Source: Alteromonadaceae bacterium XY-R5
GTDB lineage: Bacteria > Pseudomonadota > Gammaproteobacteria > Enterobacterales > Alteromonadaceae
Assembly: GCA_001660395.1 (NCBI GenBank)
Contig: LXWE01000001.1
Span: 124,001 to 188,000 of the forward strand
Direction of reading: 5' to 3'
Length of the DNA: 64,000 nucleotides
Part shown: positions 44,780 through 52,320 of the stretch, in pieces
How positions within the stretch are numbered: the first letter of the stretch is position 1
How the letters are laid out: each line of letters opens with the position of its first letter
Translations under genes and position numbers: made by a program
Notes under the pieces: generated by a model
Told to the model about the DNA's origin: nothing
The model's input: only the letters and a program-made list of their open reading frames with translations
Database searches by the model: none

Positions 44780-45058
44780 GCAGCTACGATGACCTGTCGC
44801 GGCTTTGCCGCCAACACTGCCAAACCGTAGTGCTTTGATTAATTTAATAAAAGTACTTTAAAACAACCAAGATGAATTGGAAACAGCGAACGGTATTTTT
44901 GTTTACCTTAGATGCGCTTTTGCGAAGAAAGACGCGGCAGAAGACGTAGAAAAACTAAAAAAACAATTGGGTAGGAAATTGAACAAACCGTGCTGATACA
45001 ACCCTGCCTTAAAACCCCACTTTGAAATGTCTTTTTAAGGCTGTAAGGACAAGCTGAC
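44780..45058 (-). repeat. C6: non-coding 279-bp-family body, type A
   Basis: 279 bp; type A, the copy closest to attI. Confidence 0.9.
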
Positions 45059-45166
45059 TAACACCCACATAAGGGGCAGTAATGCGTGGGCTAAAATCCG
45101 AGCGAAGCGACAGAGCCCACGCGTTACTGTCCCAGGGAGCTTGCGACCGACTTAATGTGTTTGTTA
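45059..45166 (-). repeat. attC of C5, family 7
   Basis: 108 bp; CTAAAATCCGAGCGAAGC core; pairs with that of C2. Confidence 0.9.
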
Positions 45167-46156
45167 TACCGCGATTTTTGCACGATTAACGGCGGTGATA
45201 AAAGCTTCTGGTGAGTTAACACCCAAATAAATTTTCATTTTTCCATTAATTGGTGAACAGAGTTTGATAACAACATTCGGAACACCAGAGTAGTTAAACC
45301 GTTTGACGTCAAGCGAGCGTTTCACAAACGAATTATTTGGGCTTATTTCAGATACGTCCTTCAATGGTATGGTTAACGGTGCATGAAGTCCGTAGCGGAT
45401 GATTAAGTTTTCCCTATGAATTGAAATGGGGCGCTTACCAACAGCTTTGTATTCTGCTAAGAAAAATATAAGCCCGAAGAGCGTCAGTCCTGTTGTGATA
45501 TTTGCGGCAAAGCTTGACCATAAAAAATGAAGTAGTAAGTGGACAAGTGGTATTTCGATAATGATGAGGAGTATAAAGCCAAATAAGTTACTCTGAGCAT
45601 CATCCTTTCTATCGTAGAAAAAATGTTGTTCGCCAAGATATACGTTACTTTCTATTTGGGAAGCAAAAAGTGTAAAACTCCAGACGCGTCCTTCAATTGC
45701 TAGAATTGAGCTGAACAGCGAAAAGCCGAAAATTTTCTTGATAGGATTTGCTACTGCTAAATCTGGATCTTCTTTGTTCGCAAGCGCAGCGCGAACGGCT
45801 AAACATACCGTAACTATTGCTATGAGCTCTAACACAAGAATGATGGCTAAGACAAAATAACGACCACTTTCAAGGAAATGGAAAATGACTTTGTTTTGTT
45901 CGGGAATTAGAAGGCTTCCTATGAACACGGAAGTACTACACAAAATTGCCGCTTTTAAAAGTGCTTTTTGTTTATCTGATTCGCAAAGAAAGCACAAAAT
46001 TGGAAGTGCTAATAGTGCGTCGAGCATAAATAGCCACTCATATTTGGCATTTCCATATTCGTTTAGGGCATTGGAAGTCGCGTAATAATACCACCACCAA
46101 ATCGAAATGATGGTCAGAAACACTAGTGGAATTTTGCTTTTAACACTCGGGTTCAT
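45164..46156 (-). CDS. C5: polytopic membrane protein with C-terminal soluble domain
   Basis: The protein has 330 residues. About six membrane spans lie in the first 235 residues, followed by a soluble C-terminal domain (about 240-330) with ISIHRENLIIRYGLHAPLTIPLKDVSEI, which looks like a small PH-like beta domain on a membrane protein. Unknown family. The stop codon is in the attC. Confidence 0.7.
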   Translation of the reverse strand: MNPSVKSKIPLVFLTIISIWWWYYYATSNALNEYGNAKYEWLFMLDALLALPILCFLCESDKQKALLKAAILCSTSVFIGSLLIPEQNKVIFHFLESGRYFVLAIILVLELIAIVTVCLAVRAALANKEDPDLAVANPIKKIFGFSLFSSILAIEGRVWSFTLFASQIESNVYLGEQHFFYDRKDDAQSNLFGFILLIIIEIPLVHLLLHFLWSSFAANITTGLTLFGLIFFLAEYKAVGKRPISIHRENLIIRYGLHAPLTIPLKDVSEISPNNSFVKRSLDVKRFNYSGVPNVVIKLCSPINGKMKIYLGVNSPEAFITAVNRAKIAV

Positions 46157-46174
46157 AAAATCCTTTTAGCGATA

Positions 46175-46268
46175 TAACACCCCAAGCAGGGGCAATTACA
46201 TTTGGGCTATAATACGGAGCGAAGCAACGGGAGCCCACATGTAATTGTCCCATTTGCTTGGCTTGTTA
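46175..46268 (-). repeat. attC of C4, near family 2
   Basis: 94 bp; resembles that of C40 (GTAATTGTCCCA). Confidence 0.9.
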
Positions 46269-46275
46269 GCCGTCT

Positions 46276-46665
46276 TCACAGCTCTTCCTTTGATTGTGCT
46301 GAAAGTTGGCCTTTGTTTTTTATTAGCTCTGTTATATTTTTATATTCTGTTTTATAAAATGTATAGTTTTCTAAAACTTCGGTTGGTTTAAGAACGTTAT
46401 AGCTAACCAAATGTTGATGGTATCCACGCCCGCCATGTTCATACCAAATATACGCAACATTACTTGTTACTGATTCAGATATAAGTCGTCTATATGGGAA
46501 TTCTTCATCTACAACATCTGTTGCGTTAAAGGGATCCCCTGTGAATGCCATTTGGTCTTTAAAATGTAATTCGCAAAATTCTTGTGTGACTTCAAATTCA
46601 AAGCCTTCAGCCATTACCGAACAAGATAATGAATAAAGAAATAATGCAATAATTCTAAGCTGCAT
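46276..46665 (-). CDS. C4: exported hypothetical protein
   Basis: The protein has 129 residues; signal peptide cleaved after VMA (about residue 19). The mature part contains one Cys and HGGRGYHQHLVSYNV. Probably periplasmic; unknown family. Confidence 0.7.
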   Translation of the reverse strand: MQLRIIALFLYSLSCSVMAEGFEFEVTQEFCELHFKDQMAFTGDPFNATDVVDEEFPYRRLISESVTSNVAYIWYEHGGRGYHQHLVSYNVLKPTEVLENYTFYKTEYKNITELIKNKGQLSAQSKEEL

Positions 46666-46685
46666 GATAAAACTCGCTTGAGGGC

Positions 46686-46754
46686 TAACGACCGCAACAG
46701 GGGCAAACTTGGAGCGCTAGCGGAATATTTGTCCCTGCCTGGTTGCGCTTGTTA
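46686..46754 (-). repeat. attC of C3
   Basis: 69 bp; ACAGGGGCAAACTTGG arm; singleton. Confidence 0.87.
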
Positions 46755-47156
46755 AATGTGGTGGTAGATCGAGTATATGTATCCACTTTCATACATCAGA
46801 CCTTTGCTAACATAATTACACCTTGATTCTTTGATTAGTCCGGCACCTATATAACCAAAATAGAGAGTGGTGTTCCTGTCCTTAGCGTCTTTTAATGCTG
46901 CTAACGACTGCCTGTGCGACTCTAAGGTCATTGGACCAGAGTACCTTAGCCACTGAAATAAATCGTATGTGCCCCTGACAATTATTTCCTTGCAATCACT
47001 ATCTTTCCATACTTTTTCTTCAGTTACAGGCCTTCCAGTGAGGATGAAATCTTTACCATTAATCTCGAGGTTTTTAATTGAGATGGGGAAATGATCTCCT
47101 CCAGCATTTACTAGTGATGCAAATAATAGCCCAAAGATTGGAAGTAGTTTGTTCAT
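46752..47156 (-). CDS. C3: exported hypothetical protein
   Basis: The protein has 134 residues; signal peptide MNKLLPIFGLLFASLVNA. The mature domain carries two Cys (DCKE, RCNY) likely in a disulfide, and an aromatic C terminus (YIYSIYHHI). Unknown family. The stop codon is in the attC. Confidence 0.7.
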   Translation of the reverse strand: MNKLLPIFGLLFASLVNAGGDHFPISIKNLEINGKDFILTGRPVTEEKVWKDSDCKEIIVRGTYDLFQWLRYSGPMTLESHRQSLAALKDAKDRNTTLYFGYIGAGLIKESRCNYVSKGLMYESGYIYSIYHHI

Positions 47157-47162
47157 ACATTT

Positions 47163-47271
47163 AACACCCCACTAAGGGGCAGTAACACATGGGCTAAAAT
47201 CCGAGCGAAGCGACTGAGCCCATGTGTTACTGTCCCAGCGAGCCTGCGAGCGACTTGAGTGGCTTGTTTTA
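47163..47271 (-). repeat. attC of C2, family 7, altered R''
   Basis: 109 bp; R'' reads GTTTTAC instead of GTTATAC, a single change from its own R' (GTTATACGC). Confidence 0.87.
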
Positions 47272-47281
47272 CGCATTTCGG

Positions 47282-47665
47282 CTACGAAGAAAGTTTGACT
47301 GCGTTCCATCCTTTTTGCTGCCAACGCTTCAAAAAGTGCTCTTGTTCCTCTGTTACACTTGAGCAAAGTAAATGGATATCGCCATCGTTACACAGTTTAA
47401 ATTCCGTGTTACTAACCCAAATAAACAAATCATCTTTACCAATTTCGCCCAGAGTCGCATCTTCGATTTTTTCGATGAATGCGAGTAGAAGGTCGAGTTT
47501 TACTTCTTCTTTTACCCATTCATTTGACGGGTAATAATTAATACCCCAGCCGAAACCTAGCATAACATGGCAGGAGTTAACCCCAATTGAGGTGAAGAAC
47601 GATATTATTTCTGCCACTTCAGTGAGTAACTTCTCTTTACCCAAAATATTAGTGTGGAATTCCAT
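47282..47665 (-). CDS. C2: hypothetical cytosolic protein
   Basis: The protein has 127 residues, mixed alpha/beta, soluble. Segments SCHVMLGFGWGINYYPSNEW and DDLFIWVSNTEF suggest an immunity- or SMI-like beta fold, but this is weak. Not recognised. Confidence 0.65.
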   Translation of the reverse strand: MEFHTNILGKEKLLTEVAEIISFFTSIGVNSCHVMLGFGWGINYYPSNEWVKEEVKLDLLLAFIEKIEDATLGEIGKDDLFIWVSNTEFKLCNDGDIHLLCSSVTEEQEHFLKRWQQKGWNAVKLSS

Positions 47666-47682
47666 TTCAACCTTTCAGCGTA

Positions 47683-47750
47683 TAACACCCCAAGCAGGGG
47701 AGTTTATGAGCGTTTTCAGCGAATAAATTTCCCCCTGGCTTGGCTTGTTA
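47683..47750 (-). repeat. attC of C1
   Basis: 68 bp; GCAGGGGAGTTTATGAGCG arm; first attC after attI. Confidence 0.88.
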
Positions 47751-48023
47751 TATTGATGCATTACTTATCATATGCTCTGTTCTAAGACGATAACCCTCTT
47801 CCCAGGCCACTAAGACTGCAAGCAAACCTGAGAAAAAAATGATCCCCATAGACATAGGAAGAAATGTTACGAGTGACATTGCCCCAATACTCATCCCTAT
47901 AAAAGTTAAGCAAAACATCAAAATTGAGAAGGTAAATACTAGCAAACCGATTATAGCTGTGGCTCTAGCGATAAAAAGTAAGAGGCCTAGATGTTTACTT
48001 TGGATATTTTGGTAAGGTTTCAT
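47748..48023 (-). CDS. C1: small two-span membrane protein, first cassette
   Basis: The protein has 91 residues from the ATG at 48023 (AAGGA upstream). Two spans (about 14-38 and 45-70). As the first cassette it lies closest to the presumed Pc promoter and should be the best expressed. Unknown family. The stop codon is in the attC. Confidence 0.65.
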   Translation of the reverse strand: MKPYQNIQSKHLGLLLFIARATAIIGLLVFTFSILMFCLTFIGMSIGAMSLVTFLPMSMGIIFFSGLLAVLVAWEEGYRLRTEHMISNASI

Positions 48024-48056
48024 ATTCCATCCTTGATTGTTGAGTTTTAGAAAATA

Positions 48057-48130
48057 TAACAATTTATTCATAGACAAAATGGCCAGATAAATACGGACAT
48101 TTTGTCCGATAGTATCCGGTAAGTATTTTG
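48057..48130 (-). other. attI recombination site
   Basis: Cassette C1 ends at TAA/C (48059/48060), where GTTATATTT on the minus strand marks the G/TT crossover. To the right lies a non-attC sequence with the perfect palindrome CGGACA-TTT-TGTCCG (48094-48108) and the 9-mer GACAAAATG at 48073 on the + strand and again inverted in the palindrome. These may be integrase binding repeats; that part is inference. Confidence 0.75.
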
Positions 48131-48150
48131 CCTTTTAAAAATATTCTTCT

Positions 48151-48179
48151 GTTATAACGCCTTAGCGCATCTTGCTCAA
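48151..48179 (-). promoter_or_regulatory. Candidate cassette promoter Pc
   Basis: On the minus strand TTGAGC, a 17-base spacer and TATAAC form a good sigma-70 promoter reading toward attI and the cassettes, about 91 bp before the crossover point. This is the place expected for Pc. Confidence 0.55.
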
Positions 48180-48224
48180 GCAGTACCGGTGAAATCGGAC
48201 GTAACGTCTATGAGTTGTCAAAAT

Positions 48225-48254
48225 TTGGACAAACACCAAAACACTGTCTATATA
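48225..48254 (+). promoter_or_regulatory. Candidate intI promoter
   Basis: TTGGAC (48225-48230) and TATATA (48249-48254), spacer 18, read toward the integrase. The -10 box lies inside the LexA box. Confidence 0.5.
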
Positions 48255-48259
48255 TACAG
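48244..48259. promoter_or_regulatory. LexA (SOS) box of the integrase gene
   Basis: CTGT-N8-ACAG is an exact match, with the AT-rich alternating centre CTATATAT typical of LexA sites. It overlaps the presumed intI -10 box, so the integrase should be SOS-inducible, as known for other integrons. Confidence 0.88.
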
Positions 48260-48289
48260 CTGTAAATTATTACACAAATTGAGTTATTG

Positions 48290-49255
48290 ATGTCGCCCTT
48301 TTTAACCCATATCAGAGATACCATGTATGCCCGGCGTTATGCCAAGCGCACGGTGAAAACCTATTTGTACTGGATATGTCAGTACATCCGCTTTCACAAT
48401 ATGGCGCATCCAGCCAAACTGGGCGATGAAGAGGTAACGGCGTTTTTAAGTTATTTGGTACTGCAGCAAAATGTGGCGGCCAAAACACAGGCAACGGCCC
48501 TCAATGCGCTGAATTATTTGTATAAAGACATTATCGGCAAGCCGTTAACGACTGAGTTGAATTTTGTGCGTAGCCGCCAGCAGCAAAAGTTGCCGGTTGT
48601 ACTTACGCCCGATGAAGTTCAGCGCTTGCTTATTCACGTACCCGCCAGCCATTTGCTTTGCGTCAGTTTGTTATACGCCAGCGGCTTGCGGATTATGGAG
48701 GCCGTGCGCCTTCGAGTGAAAGATGTGGATTTTGATTATCACTGCCTACGAATTTGGAATGGTAAAGGCGGAAAACATCGGGTGGTGACCTTGCCTGAAA
48801 AGCTATTTGCTCGGCTACAGCAACAAATTGATCAGGTGCGCCTGTATTTACAGCAGGATCTACAACATGCTGAATTTAATGGCGTTTGGCTGCCGCACAG
48901 ATTACGTGAAAAGTATCAGGGCGCCGAAAAAACCCTTGGCTGGCAGTACCTGTTTCCAGCCCCCAAGCTCAGCCTCGATCCAGAAAGCCATTCTATTCGT
49001 CGCCACCATATCAATGAAAAGCAAATCAATCGCGCCGTCAAAAACGCCTCTTACGCGGCTAAACTGGAAAAGCTGATCACGCCCCATACATTGCGTCATT
49101 CGTTTGCCACACACTTACTCCAGGCAGGTGCGGATATTCGAACCGTGCAGGATCAGCTCGGCCACAGCGATGTGCGTACCACACAAATCTATACTCATAT
49201 TTTACAGCGTGGCGGCAATTCAGTGGTTAGCCCATTTGCTCGCCTAAATCTATAA
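48290..49255 (+). CDS. intI: Integron integrase (tyrosine recombinase)
   Basis: The protein has 321 residues from the ATG at 48290 (a TTG directly before it is possible). The N-terminal SAM-like domain (about 3-90) is followed by the catalytic domain with R134 (GLRIMEAVRLRVKD), H266 and R269 (HTLRHSFATH), H292 (LGHSDVRTTQ) and Y301 (IYTH). The integron-specific insert that binds extrahelical attC bases is present (about 203-223: REKYQGAEKTLGWQYLFPA), which separates it from XerC/D. The gene is intact and divergent from the array, with a LexA box upstream. It should catalyse attC x attI and attC x attC exchange. Confidence 0.96.
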   Translation: MSPFLTHIRDTMYARRYAKRTVKTYLYWICQYIRFHNMAHPAKLGDEEVTAFLSYLVLQQNVAAKTQATALNALNYLYKDIIGKPLTTELNFVRSRQQQKLPVVLTPDEVQRLLIHVPASHLLCVSLLYASGLRIMEAVRLRVKDVDFDYHCLRIWNGKGGKHRVVTLPEKLFARLQQQIDQVRLYLQQDLQHAEFNGVWLPHRLREKYQGAEKTLGWQYLFPAPKLSLDPESHSIRRHHINEKQINRAVKNASYAAKLEKLITPHTLRHSFATHLLQAGADIRTVQDQLGHSDVRTTQIYTHILQRGGNSVVSPFARLNL

Positions 49256-49265
49256 AGCCAATAAA

Positions 49266-49296
49266 AAACGCCGGAAGGGTTAGCCTCCGGCGATTT
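49266..49296. terminator. Rho-independent terminator after intI
   Basis: CGCCGG (49269-49274) and CCGGCG (49287-49292) with further GG/CC pairs form a hairpin bordered by an A run and ATTTAT, between the converging intI and GH43 genes. Confidence 0.7.
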
Positions 49297-49323
49297 ATCT
49301 AAACACCAATAGCAGTCACGCAA

Positions 49324-51240
49324 TTACTTAGCAGGAATCTCACGTAAGTAAAAGTGTTGGTAAATAGTGTCTTTCCACACTTCCTGGATCAGGTTATCAC
49401 CATTTTTGATGGATTCATTTTCCACTTTCATGGCCAGGCCATACGCGCGGGACACCAAACGCTGAGCGCCGTTGGGCAAGTACTCAACTCGCCACTGGCT
49501 ATCAGGCTCGTTACAAGGTGCCACCACCAGGTTGTCTGCAATGTCTACTTTGCCGTCACTAACACCATTTACGGCCAGGCAAACTTGCGGGTTAGCAACC
49601 GATGCCAGCGTCATATACCCCTGATCTGTCGGTGTCGCCTGCCATTGCTGACACGCACTGGCGGTGTATTCATATTGCTCAACGTTATCTTCGGCCTTGG
49701 CTGTGCCAGAGGTTTCACAACTGGCAACCGAGACTACACGGCCACTGTTGGCATTAACCATGGCCAGGGTTGATACAGGTTCAAAGTTCCAGTTGGCACA
49801 GCTGGCAAAGGCATTGGGCGCAGCAGCTACCTCGTTGCTATTACACGCCTGCAGCACATTCAGCGAATGGGTATTGGTGATTCGGAACAGGCCATCACGG
49901 GCAGGATCCAAAGAGAAGCGCTGACAGTTAGAACTTACCCAGTCGGAGCTGGTCACATCCGTTCCTGCTTTCGCACACTGCTGTTCGGTAACAAAAGTAC
50001 CGTCTTTAGCATTAGCTAAACGATAGAAACCGTCATTGGCTGGATCAACTACCCAATTATCCGCGTTGGTACATGCCGTCAGTACGCTGTTACCACTGGC
50101 GTCTCGGCTCAAGCACTGCTGCGAATCGCTATGGCGAATTTTCACTTTTACACCCTGTACCATGGCTTTTAGCGGGCCCTGTTCACCACTAGGTACCGGA
50201 ATTTGCTTTTTGTCGGCGTCTGGCTCGCCAAAATTTGGCAGTCCATCCGCTGTCCAGGTAAAAGGCTGCGCGCGGGCGGCGCGGGTACCACTGCAACCGT
50301 CGCTGGGAGATGAGTTTCCGTGATATACCAGCCAATCTTCTGTTCCATCCGGCGAGGTAAAAAAGCCATGGTGACCTGGACCATACACGCCATTGCCTTT
50401 GCTGAAGAACGGTTCTGGGTACTTATGCCAGCTTTCTGGTTGTAACGGGTCTTGCCCGGTTAACTCAACCACCGCCAGTTTATAGTCCTCGGTATTACAG
50501 AAGCTGGCAGAATGTACCAGAAAAGTTTTGTTGTTATGTGTGATGATTTCAGGGCCTTCATTTACACGCAGGCCGGAGATTTCCCAGTCGTATTCAGGTT
50601 TGGTGATCACATTGCGCGACCCTTCCAGCGTCCACGGATTGGTCATTTTCGAAATCAGGTTAACCTGATCATCGCCGTGCCATTCCGACCAAATAAAGTA
50701 CAGGTCATTGCCATGCTCAAAGTAGCTTCCATCAATGTTCCAGTGATCCGGCATAGGCGTGCCTTTATACATATAAGGACCCATAGGGTCCGTACCAGCA
50801 CTTTCTAAAATCACGTTACGCTGGCCACCAAAGTTTTCTTTGATACCAGCCGTGACAATCACGTACCAGCGCAGGCCTTCCGGGCGTTGCAGTGGGTGAA
50901 ATTCAAATGCCCAAAAATTACAACAACGCGAAGGATCATCGCCCGACCAGATATAGTGCGCTGGCGCATCCGCCAATCCCGCCAGCGTCGGCGATTTACG
51001 CATTACCAGCTGAGATGTCCAGGTCGTCGTGGTCAGATAATAGTTGCCATCATAATAATGTAACCAGGGATCAGCGCCGTTACGCATCAGCGGATTAGCA
51101 AAGGTATCAGGTGCAATCTGTGTCGCATCCAGCGTTACTGGTGCGGCAGGTTGATTGTCTGTAGTTGATTGCGCTTGCTCGTTGCAACCAAACAACATCA
51201 GCAGTGCGCCAAGCGCAAGAAGAGGCTTAAGTGCTTTCAT
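49324..51240 (-). CDS. GH43 arabinosidase lipoprotein with C-terminal ricin-like domain
   Basis: The protein has 638 residues; lipobox LFGC with Cys19. The GH43 five-bladed propeller (about 45-345) shows the catalytic set: Asp57 in NGADPWLHYYDG (base), Asp170 in NIDGSYF (pKa modulator) and Glu228 in NEGPEII (acid). The remaining 290 residues contain ricin-type beta-trefoil features (CLSRDASGN, QRFSLDP, CLAVNG), probably sugar binding. It should release arabinose from arabinan or arabinoxylan oligosaccharides at the cell surface or periplasm. It forms a leftward pair with the endo-arabinanase. Confidence 0.88.
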   Translation of the reverse strand: MKALKPLLALGALLMLFGCNEQAQSTTDNQPAAPVTLDATQIAPDTFANPLMRNGADPWLHYYDGNYYLTTTTWTSQLVMRKSPTLAGLADAPAHYIWSGDDPSRCCNFWAFEFHPLQRPEGLRWYVIVTAGIKENFGGQRNVILESAGTDPMGPYMYKGTPMPDHWNIDGSYFEHGNDLYFIWSEWHGDDQVNLISKMTNPWTLEGSRNVITKPEYDWEISGLRVNEGPEIITHNNKTFLVHSASFCNTEDYKLAVVELTGQDPLQPESWHKYPEPFFSKGNGVYGPGHHGFFTSPDGTEDWLVYHGNSSPSDGCSGTRAARAQPFTWTADGLPNFGEPDADKKQIPVPSGEQGPLKAMVQGVKVKIRHSDSQQCLSRDASGNSVLTACTNADNWVVDPANDGFYRLANAKDGTFVTEQQCAKAGTDVTSSDWVSSNCQRFSLDPARDGLFRITNTHSLNVLQACNSNEVAAAPNAFASCANWNFEPVSTLAMVNANSGRVVSVASCETSGTAKAEDNVEQYEYTASACQQWQATPTDQGYMTLASVANPQVCLAVNGVSDGKVDIADNLVVAPCNEPDSQWRVEYLPNGAQRLVSRAYGLAMKVENESIKNGDNLIQEVWKDTIYQHFYLREIPAK

Positions 51241-51285
51241 CCGTACTTCTGTCCTAAGTGAGTCGTAAAATTCTGTTTGTGCGGG

Positions 51286-52320
51286 TTACTTCTTAACCAG
51301 CTTACTTTTGTATTCGGTTAAAATAGCGGGATCTACCACCGGCCAGTCGTTATCCCAAGTCATTGGCGCAATCTTCAGTTTTTGCAGGCCGTTATCTGCC
51401 GATTCATAGGCATGGAAGACCAAATAATCTTTGCCATCAAAGGTATAAGCGCTGTTATGGCCAAGGCCAGGCCAGGCTTTAGTGCCTTTTAGCAACACAC
51501 TACCACCGCCCATGGCCAGGTCTTTCCCCTCTTTGTCCAGGTAAGGACCAGTGACATTTTTAGAACGCCCCATCACCACATGGTAGGTACTGTCGTTACC
51601 TCGGCAGCATAAGCCGTAAGACACAAACAGGTAGTAGTAGCCGTTTTTCTTGAAAATAAATGGCGCTTCTAACTCACTGGTGCCCGCCATCCCGTCATCA
51701 CTAAAAGTCGGATTCGGGCCTTTGGCGATGGTGTGCCATTCCTGTGGCTCAGCTACGTTGAGTAAATCCGGGGCCATTTTCACCAGCTTCAGGCCATCCC
51801 AAAATGAGCCAAAACTCATCCATGGAGTGCCGTTATCATCAAACACAATATTTGGGTCGATGGCATTCCAGTGATCTCGGTAAGGTACAGACTGAATCAC
51901 GATACCTTTGTCATCCCACTGATATTCCGGATCGGCCGGGTCCAGGCTTTTATTCACCGCTACGCCAATGCCCGAGGTGTTCTTGCCAAACGCAGAAACC
52001 GAGTAATACAGATAAAACAAACCGTTATGTTCCACCACATCCGGTGCCCATAAATGACCATTAAACCCAGGAGCCACCTCTTTTGCCCAATCGGGTTCGG
52101 TAGCAAACACCCGCCCGCCTAAGGTCCAGGTTTGCATATCCTTAGATTGATAAAAAGTGATGCCAGGCCCAGTGCTATATAGAAAATATTGGCCGTTACT
52201 CTTTGCCATTACCGGATCGTGAATACTCACCTGTTCTGCCTGAATCTGGCTACAGGCCGTCAGTACCAGACTGGCACATAAACCTTTGACTGCGGGATTA
52301 AAAAAACGGAATGCTCTCAC
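51286..52320 (-). CDS. GH43 endo-arabinanase lipoprotein
   Basis: The protein has 344 residues from a GTG at 52320, chosen because AAGGA lies seven bases upstream and the frame then begins with a lipoprotein signal (lipobox LTAC, Cys23). GH43 residues: Asp35 (SIHDPVM), Asp155 (NAIDPNIVFD), Glu218 (SELEAPFIF). YLYYSVSAFGKNTSGIGVA and the CCRG motif (GLCCRGNDSTYHVV) are those of endo-1,5-alpha-L-arabinanases. It cuts arabinan chains in the envelope, feeding the exo-enzyme and symporter nearby. Confidence 0.9.
   Translation of the reverse strand: MRAFRFFNPAVKGLCASLVLTACSQIQAEQVSIHDPVMAKSNGQYFLYSTGPGITFYQSKDMQTWTLGGRVFATEPDWAKEVAPGFNGHLWAPDVVEHNGLFYLYYSVSAFGKNTSGIGVAVNKSLDPADPEYQWDDKGIVIQSVPYRDHWNAIDPNIVFDDNGTPWMSFGSFWDGLKLVKMAPDLLNVAEPQEWHTIAKGPNPTFSDDGMAGTSELEAPFIFKKNGYYYLFVSYGLCCRGNDSTYHVVMGRSKNVTGPYLDKEGKDLAMGGGSVLLKGTKAWPGLGHNSAYTFDGKDYLVFHAYESADNGLQKLKIAPMTWDNDWPVVDPAILTEYKSKLVKK

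Noticed and set aside
29987-45058. 279-bp bodies as a MITE or insertion sequence
   Set aside because: Their limits coincide with attC sites, there is no transposase, no target duplication and no copy outside the array.
47172-47366. 64-residue leftward ORF overlapping the attC of C2
   Set aside because: It runs through the attC and overlaps the better supported gene at 47282-47665.
25720-47750. Regularly spaced repeats as a CRISPR array
   Set aside because: Repeats are 49-122 bp with variable spacing of 265-1860 bp, and have attC ends; no cas genes.
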